From assembly GCA_036874045.1 (NCBI GenBank), contig CM072339.1, positions 4,471,501 through 4,535,500 on the forward strand: 64,000 nucleotides of DNA. The letters run 5' to 3'. Below, in pieces: positions 57,734-64,000 of this stretch. Under the pieces are notes generated by a model. The model saw only the letters and a list, made by a program, of their open reading frames with translations. It was not told the DNA's origin and did no database searches. Position numbers and translations under genes: made by a program. The stretch comes from Cymodocea nodosa. Taxonomy: Eukaryota > Streptophyta > Magnoliopsida > Alismatales > Cymodoceaceae. The stretch's first letter is position 1; every line of letters begins with the position of its first letter.

Positions 57734-58945
57734 GTTTTAAACCTTAGTTATTTTTGACATATTTCGTTATTTACTTTATATTCTTTATTTCATAGAATAA
57801 AATGCCATCTCTGATTGATTGTTCCACGTAGCTATCTAGATTCTGTTATTTGATTGATTGGATATCCGAACAATTTCTTTGGGCTCGGCAATCTCAATTC
57901 TTTTGTTATCTTAGCAATTATACCAATCATTTCAGTGATTTTTTTTTTGTCATGATTGCTGTAATATTAAAAACTCCTTGAAAAAGGGGGAAGTCCATCC
58001 AAGTTGCACCTAGTGGAGAGAAAGAAATCACTAGGTACTTTGGTCGGGGAAATGATGTGGGAGTTGTCTTCTCTTTGGGAAACTGTTCCCTTATAGAGTG
58101 GTTAGAGGGGTTTGGAACAAGGTATTCAGCATCAATGTTGTGTCAGACTTCAGTCCAATGGAAGTCAATGTGTGCTGGACTTTATTAGAAATACCTCTAG
58201 AAGTTTTTGAAAAAACATGGAAGCCCACAAAAATGGTCAAAAGTATAAATTTGTATGTGAAGTTGTAAGGCCAAGAGAAAGTAATTAATAATACTCACTT
58301 ACATATATTTAAATTAAATTTTAGAAATGAAGTAAGAAAGGAGAACGGAAGGGAGCCAATGGGTTGGGTGAAATATGAACCCCCCTTTCAATGAGGTTGA
58401 TGATATCTGGACAGTGGTTAGGCATCATTGGAGGATAGTTCCTTCATCAACTAACAAGTCTTGGTGGGTTTAGTGTCATAAGTTGTTGATCAACCCATTA
58501 GAGATTGTTGGTAACAAAATTTTTTTGGGTAGGTTGTTGAGGTTTGAGAAATGTCTAAAATACTTTGAGATAGGCAATTGGAGTTGAGTGTAGAAATGTT
58601 TTAGTTTTTCACTATTGTTGTAAAGCAGGACACAAAACTTTGATGTTTGGAGGCTTTTGTTAGTGGAGGTTTGTCTCAAGGTTGTTGTAGAGTGATAAGT
58701 AGAGGTCCTATAAGAATGTTCTCATGAATAGGTTATCTCACAGCACCAACAACAAGGTACCTAAATGTGAGGTTTGTGGAGGCCATTCTAAGTCAAGGTT
58801 CCTAAAGGAGGGAGGTTCAAGAATTGTTGGAGTGGAAGTTATAGGGAGTTTGGCACAAAAGATGTTGATCGTGACCAATGGAACTAAGGTCAATGGTGTG
58901 GCTGCAAGTTCATGGGATCCCCTTGAATTGTGAGGCATTAAAGAC
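57734..58945. other. Intron 7 start, with unclassified sequence
   Basis: From about 57960 the sequence looks like a decayed plus-strand coding stretch. An example is the frame 58724-58933 with CEVCGGHSKSRF, a possible partial zinc motif. It may be part of a non-LTR retrotransposon, interrupted by the Harbinger element at 58949. This is a weak call, with no reverse transcriptase seen. Confidence 0.3.
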
Positions 58946-59129
58946 TAAGGGAGGGTTAGTGCAGGTAAGAAATTAGAAGAAAGTAGGGGAAAAAGAAAGG
59001 TAAGGAAATTTTTTTTTTTTCTTGTGTTAGTTGCATGTAGGAAACTTAGGGAATTACGTTCCTTAGGTTTCCAACTTTTCTTCTGTTACCTAAAAAATTC
59101 TCACCTATGAGGTGAGAAAGCTTCAGAAA

Positions 59130-59740
59130 TCTCACACTTGCGTGCCTGCTCACGCCTGCTCGCACCATTGTCCAGCTCTCTCTTGCGCACGACTGATTCA
59201 TTTCTGCTCTCACTTGTGCACGCACTGCCCTCGCTGCCCTTGCGCATGGCTGCTCTTGTCGCCCTCACTACCTACGTGCACGACTCCTCTCACCGCCCTC
59301 GCGCACAACTACTCTCGCCGCCCTCGCCACCCACATGCATGCCCTCACCACCCTCGCGTATGGCTGCTCTTGTCGCCCTCACTACCTACGTGCACGACTG
59401 CTCTCACCGCCCTCGCGCACAACTACTCTCGCCGCCCTCGCCACCCACATGCATGCCCTCACCACCCTCGCGCATGGTTGCTCTCTCACGCCCTTGCCGC
59501 TCTCGCTTGCGCACATGCACGCCCTTGCTGTCCTCGTCCAGCCTTGCCCTTGCCCTCGCCGTTCTTGCTCGTGCACGTGCACGCCTTCGCCTACTGCACA
59601 CAGCCGCTCTCACTTGCGCATGCCCTCTCTACCCTCACCCAGCCTTGCCTTCGCTCGCTGCACACAACTACTCTCACTTGCGCACGCGCACGACCTTGCC
59701 ACCCTCGCCCAACCTCGCCTGCCTTCAGTAAGAGCCTTTG
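59130..59740. repeat. GC-rich tandem repeat block in Harbinger leader
   Basis: C-rich on the plus strand. GCGCATGGCTGCTCTTGTC at 59242, its variant at 59356 and GCGCATGGTTGCTCTC at 59470 show an exact 114-bp period, about 2.2 units. The flanks repeat GCCCTCGC, CTCACTTGCGCA and GTGCACG words. Long open frames in several frames and on both strands result from composition. Confidence 0.85.
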
Positions 59741-60357
59741 TTTTTCACTTGGCATGATGGATTTCATCAACCTATGAGAATCATCATGGGTTTTTGTTGG
59801 AATCAAGGTTTATCAATTGATTTCCATAAGATTGAGACGTCGTGTGCATCGTAGAGTTTTCCAACAAACTGCAATTTTTTTTTAGGTGAAATTTGACAAA
59901 GAGAAGATTTCCATGTTTGTCAATTTATTTTTTTTATATTTCCTGATAATGGTAGTTTTTGAATTGAAGGGTTATTAAACATTGAGTTTACTGGTATAAC
60001 TATCAAAGTGAATAGTGTATTTTTGTTTGGAAAGGATTGTTAGAAGTTTACCATTGTGTAAAGGATTGTTGTAATTATTGAAAACATTTTCAAATCTTCA
60101 TTTATTGAGTTCTTCATGAGGATCTTGTGGAGTTCTTTTTCATTATATATTGTTTGTTGCCGCACATGATATATTGTCTGCTCACTCTTTCTCCTTGTGC
60201 ATTGAGCCTCTTCCATATATTGTGTATGTGTATTGAATTGTATATGAGTTGTTAAACAATATGACTTGTTAAATAAATTGAAATGTATATGAGTTGCTAA
60301 ACATACCTTGCATTCGTGTGTGTAGTCTTTTGATATTTGTGTAGGTATTTCAAGTTA

Positions 60358-61374
60358 ATGGCTAGTTTAGAAAGAAGTTATTGTTCTTGGAGTGCAAAGT
60401 CAGATGAAGAAATTTTAAACATTTTGGTTGAAGTTGTTAACGAAGGCAATGTGAGAACCTATGCTGGGAAAATTTGAATGGAAGCATGAAATGAGATAAT
60501 AGTCAAATACAATGAACGTACATGAGCAAAAATTACTAAAAAAAATGTAGACAATCAAATGAAGACTTGGTGTTTGATGTACAAGAATTACTCGAAGATT
60601 AGAAATCAAAGTGGTTGGGGTTGAGATTATGTGAATGGACTCATGGATATTAGTAATAAGGTTTGGGAAGACTTTGTGAAGGTAATATTTACTATAATAA
60701 ACTTTGAAACTTTATTCTATACTATTTAACATTCTTTTCATATTTTTGTGTAGACACATCTAGAATGTAAAACATGTAGAGGGAAGACTTGTCTAATTTA
60801 TGATCAACTACATGTGTTTTTTAGATTAAGTGTGACAACTGGAAGCTTTAGTAGACAAGGCATAGAGGATACAAACATTGATGTAAATTAGTTAATTTCA
60901 CAAAAGAACACGTTACACGAGACATTACAAGATGACCTTCCAACATTTACACAAGTTGAACATGAACCTTCTGATTTTGATCTAGGAAGAGGATGCTCTC
61001 CTTCAATCATTAATACAAGTAGCAAGAGAAGGGCAAAGTGGGCAAGGTCACATGCAGAATCTCAAGAAATAATTGCAAATGCAATTAGAGACATGACTGT
61101 TGCTTTTAAAATGTTTTGTGAAAAAGAAGACATCGACAGGGCTGAAAGACTTCAAGCTTTACTACGTTTGTGTGATGTGTAAGAAAGAAAGTTAGAATGG
61201 AATAGCAAACGAGCAATATTAGTTGTTCAAGCTTTACTTGATTTACCAGATTTGAGAAATATGGAAATCTTTCAATCAATGAAGCTATTGCAAAATCATG
61301 AAATGCGAGATCAGTTTCTTGCACTTTCAGTGGATATGCATGTGTTGTGGTTGCAGTTTAACTTGTTTACTTGA
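60358..61374 (+). pseudogene. Harbinger ORF1, Myb/SANT-like protein
   Basis: The start ATG is at 60358. Exons are 60358-60681 and 60754-61374 (GT-AG). The N terminus MASLERSYCSWSAKSDEEIL followed by NILVEVVNEGNVRT, then NVDNQMKTWCLMYKNYSKI, follows the Myb/SANT-like fold of PIF/Harbinger ORF1 proteins. A C-terminal helical part has KRRAKWARSHAESQEII and ends LQFNLFT. In family knowledge this protein binds the terminal DNA and helps the transposase enter the nucleus. Six in-frame stops, several plausibly from TGG or CGA turned into TGA, inactivate it. The basic KRRAKWAR stretch could serve as a nuclear signal. Confidence 0.75.
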
Positions 61375-61546
61375 AGTTATTTATAGTAGTATGATGAATA
61401 TTTCTTATGTTGTGGCATGTTTAACTTTTGTTATGTATTGGTATGATGAACTTGTGTTATAATATGTTGAATATTTGTTATCTATGTCTTTGAACTTTAA
61501 AACATCTTATTGATGTATTTTCTTCTCAGGTTAAATAATTAGTATA

Positions 61547-62856
61547 ATGTCTTCATTCAACATAGCACTTGAGCAAGAAGAGGAGGATACAGAAACAAGA
61601 CGACAATTTCTTACTTCTATTTGAAATAACATTTGTGCTATTGCAAGTACTTTAATTGCAATAGATAGAATTTTTAGTAAAGAAGGTCAAGAATACATTG
61701 CTAGGTTGTTAGATCTTTCTTTATTACATCAAGCTTATAATTGTAGGAAAATATATAAGATGAGTTAACATGTATTCTTGAAATTTTGTAATTTATTGAG
61801 AATGAAAAGAGTAATAGTAGATGGGAAAAATATAGCAATAGAAGAGAAGTTTGAAATTTTCCTTGTTACAGTTGGTCAAAATCAAAGGTATGGAGTAACA
61901 CAAGAGCGATTTTCTCATTCTTCATGGACAGTTAGTACTTATTTTAATGAAATGGTCGATGCAATATTACGTTTGAGTGATACATTATTAGTAAAACATT
62001 CAACTGTGACTCTTACTTGGATTGAAAGTGATGGAAATGTTTTCTCATATTTCAAGGTACATTTATATCATTATCATAGTAGGTATGTATACGATTTGTG
62101 TATTTCATTTAGTCACTTAGGTTTGGGGTTTTAATTTATATAGGATTGCATTGGAGCAATTGACAGGACATATATCAAGACAACTATTTATGGACAACAA
62201 ACTACAATGTTTAGAAATAGGAAAGGAGAATTATCTCAAAATGTTATAGTTGCATGTAATTTCAATATGAAAATTACTTATGTTCTTGTTGGCTGGGAGG
62301 GACCTGTAGTTGATGCTTGTATATTACAAGATGCAATATTTAGACCAAATGTACTACGAGTTCCACTAGGTACTAATAAAAGTTAGTATGTATGTGATAC
62401 TTATCATTTCTTACATTTTAGTATATTAATAAAAGTTGGTATGTAGGTAAATTTTACTTAGTGGATGTTGGTTATCTAAATCGTCCAGAATTTATTTGTC
62501 TATTTTGAGGTATTAGATATTACTTGACAGAGTATGATAGCAATAAAAAACCAACGAATGCTGTTGAGAATTTTAATTATAGTCATTCACAATTGAGGAC
62601 AGTGATTGAACGTACATTTGGGGTTATAAAACATCGATTCGCAATTTTACATGGTTGCATGCCATTTTCATATCCAACACAGGTGAAAATTGTTATTGCA
62701 TGTTTCTTACTTCATAATTTCATTCGTCAAGTAGATTCAACTGATTTTCTTGAAGATTTACAAGATGAATTAGTAGAAGTTGACATTGCTAATGAGATAT
62801 TAAGTATAAATGAAGGAAGAAAAGAAATAAGGAATATTATTAGAATGTCTCAATAA
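61547..62856 (+). pseudogene. Harbinger DDE transposase
   Basis: Exons are 61547-62056, 62144-62369 and 62447-62856. Both introns are GT-AG and phase-consistent, the second splitting a Gly codon. The helical N-terminal part, with NQRYGVTQERFSHSSWTVS followed by TYFNEM, precedes the DDE_Tnp_4-type nuclease. First Asp is in DCIGAIDRTYIKTT (from 62144), second in GWEGPVVDACILQDA (about 62295-62340), Glu in TVIERTFGVIKHRFAIL (about 62601-62650), with HNFIRQ near 62716. All three catalytic positions are kept. Only three in-frame stops are seen (about 61622, 61766 and 62506), so the copy died recently compared with 24630-25730. Confidence 0.85.
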
Positions 62857-63346
62857 GAGAAGAAAGAAATAACTAATACAATGTGGGAAAATATTATGAA
62901 TGTTATGTGAGAAGGACAAAGAAGTTGAATTATTTGAAATTTATTTGTATTTGAACATTGTTGTAATATTTTATTTCATTTGGTATGTTGTAATATTTAA
63001 GATATTTTAATAAAATATATTGAATTTTCAAAAATATTGTGAATTTTTTATACATTAATTAACACATAGATATTGTTAATAATAATATTTGACTTTGATT
63101 ATTATATTAAAATATCTATTAAAGTATAAAAAATATTTATTTATAATTTGTATTACTTTACTTCCTTTCACTTTCTGAACATACACTAACACCTTCAAAA
63201 TTTTGAAATTTCTCGATCTTTCCTGAATTTTCTGAATGTACACTAACACCTTCAAATTTTTTGAATTCTCCAAACTTTCTCTAGGTTTATGTTTCTCTTA
63301 TTTTCTAGATTTTCCTAAACTTTTCAACGTCACGAACACCCCCTAA

Positions 63347-64000
63347 GAGAAAGTGGTTCAATCTTTAGACTTCTCGTAAAAAAGGTACACTGTATTTCAG
63401 AGCTGAGTGAGGACCTAGAGGCAATGTCAACTTGGCAGAATTTGGGGAAGTTGGATTCTATTGAGAATTATATGTCCTTAGGTGCTAAAAGATTTTAGGT
63501 GGGAATCCATGTACTCAAGGAATGATCAGAGGTATGGAGGGGTAAGAAGCCTAAAGCATGGAGGAGGGCTCACCCAACTAGAAAAGGGAGAGTGCAGGAG
63601 AATTAGGACAAGAATGTGCTAAGTATGGGAGGAGAGAGAGAATGATAGAGATGTAGCTTGTTTAACGAGGGAGATGGAGAATAAGCAGAATGCAATGGTC
63701 TAGAATTTAACTAGTGATAGCAAGGAGCTTACTCTCACTCAAGAGGAAAACGTCAATCAAGCTAAGTGTTATGCCATAAATCTATTGGTTTTAGAAAATA
63801 CATGCTAAATGTGGAAGAGGAGATATTGAAGTAATTAATGCACTCCTTAGGAAAAGAATCTCTTGATTCTTTATAGTGTTAGGAGACCCGTAGATAAATG
63901 GGGTTTCACTTGCATGAAGTGGAAGCACATTTCAATTTGTGTAGGCAAGAGGGTCCTTCTTGGGCCTATAATTAGGGTGGAAACTAACGTATGGGAAGAG
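63347..64000. other. Unclassified sequence after the Harbinger element
   Basis: A GA-rich stretch with short plus-strand open segments (ELSEDLEAMSTW, then KKPKAWRRAHPTRKG) separated by stops. It may continue the decayed coding stretch before 58946. No next exon of the host gene was found. Confidence 0.3.

Larger units (their letters stand above)
58949..63343 (+). mobile_element. Near-full-length PIF/Harbinger transposon
   Basis: The right end, reversed, is GGGGGTGTTCGTGACG and the left end is GGGAGGGTTAGTGCAG. TAA lies at both sides (58946-58948 and 63344-63346), the expected 3-bp target. The element carries the two standard genes in the same orientation, a Myb/SANT-like ORF1 (60358-61374) and a DDE transposase (61547-62856), behind a GC-rich leader. 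The left end is less certain than the right because the terminal match is partial. Confidence 0.75.

Noticed and set aside
59112..59806. Overlapping open frames of 221, 197 and 140 codons (plus) and about 70 codons (minus)
   Set aside because: The region is a C-rich tandem repeat with few possible stop codons. The frames have Cys/His/Pro/Ala low complexity, are open in many frames at once and show no domain.
1..64000. tRNA, rRNA, CRISPR, viral (pararetroviral) or bacterial genes
   Set aside because: No cloverleaf, rRNA core, spacer array or movement/coat protein motif was seen. RT sequences have integrase or RNase H order and LTRs typical of gypsy and copia retrotransposons.

Overview
This window is nuclear DNA of a flowering plant. 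It is AT-rich, crowded with plant-type LTR retrotransposons (Athila-type Ty3/gypsy and several Ty1/copia families) and PIF/Harbinger DNA transposons, and holds one spliced host gene with a GC-rich, CpG-containing first exon and canonical GT-AG introns. I could not identify the species. The long transposon-filled introns and GC-rich first exon would suit a monocot with a mid-sized or large genome, but that is a guess. No tRNA, rRNA, CRISPR array or bacterial-style operon was seen.

Layout. 1-27 kb is intergenic and almost wholly transposon-derived. It starts with a minus-strand Athila LTR (1-1838) cut by the window edge, then an unclassified element region with decayed ORFs (2918-5128) whose last part resembles the plant 'putative transposon protein' domain, and a copia gag fragment (5933-6265, minus). 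Next comes an Athila element (8202-17521, 5-bp target duplication GTGCA) with an odd internal structure: its pro-RT segment is present twice in tandem. A probable solo LTR (17847-19191, minus) sits 6 bp from a truncated copia (19198-23510). That copia is broken by a truncated Athila LTR (23511-24607), which is followed by a very decayed Harbinger transposase (24630-25730).

27.5-57.7 kb is one plus-strand host gene encoding a coiled-coil protein. I trace seven exons from a start codon at 27702 to 57733. All junctions keep frame, giving 293 codons, and the gene runs off the window. Intron 2 (14.5 kb) contains two complete copia elements with target duplications: 30721-35970 (minus) and 36421-43512 (plus, itself invaded by a Harbinger derivative at 38051-40479). 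Intron 3 (11.6 kb) contains a three-level nest: copia 45137-56053 contains a Harbinger MITE-like element 45376-51409, which contains copia 45815-50667. The intron after exon 7 holds a nearly full-length Harbinger element (58949-63343) with both a Myb/SANT-like gene and a DDE transposase gene, each broken only by scattered stop codons.

The retroelement coding regions are all broken by stops and frameshifts, so none looks autonomous now. The host exons stay open and in phase, so the gene is probably functional despite about 28 kb of inserted DNA. Recurring structural themes are GC-rich minisatellite blocks in the leaders of two Harbinger elements, a 138-bp G-box repeat in the Athila LTR, and a palindromic TCGGATAGTTA-like motif shared by LTRs of unrelated families.
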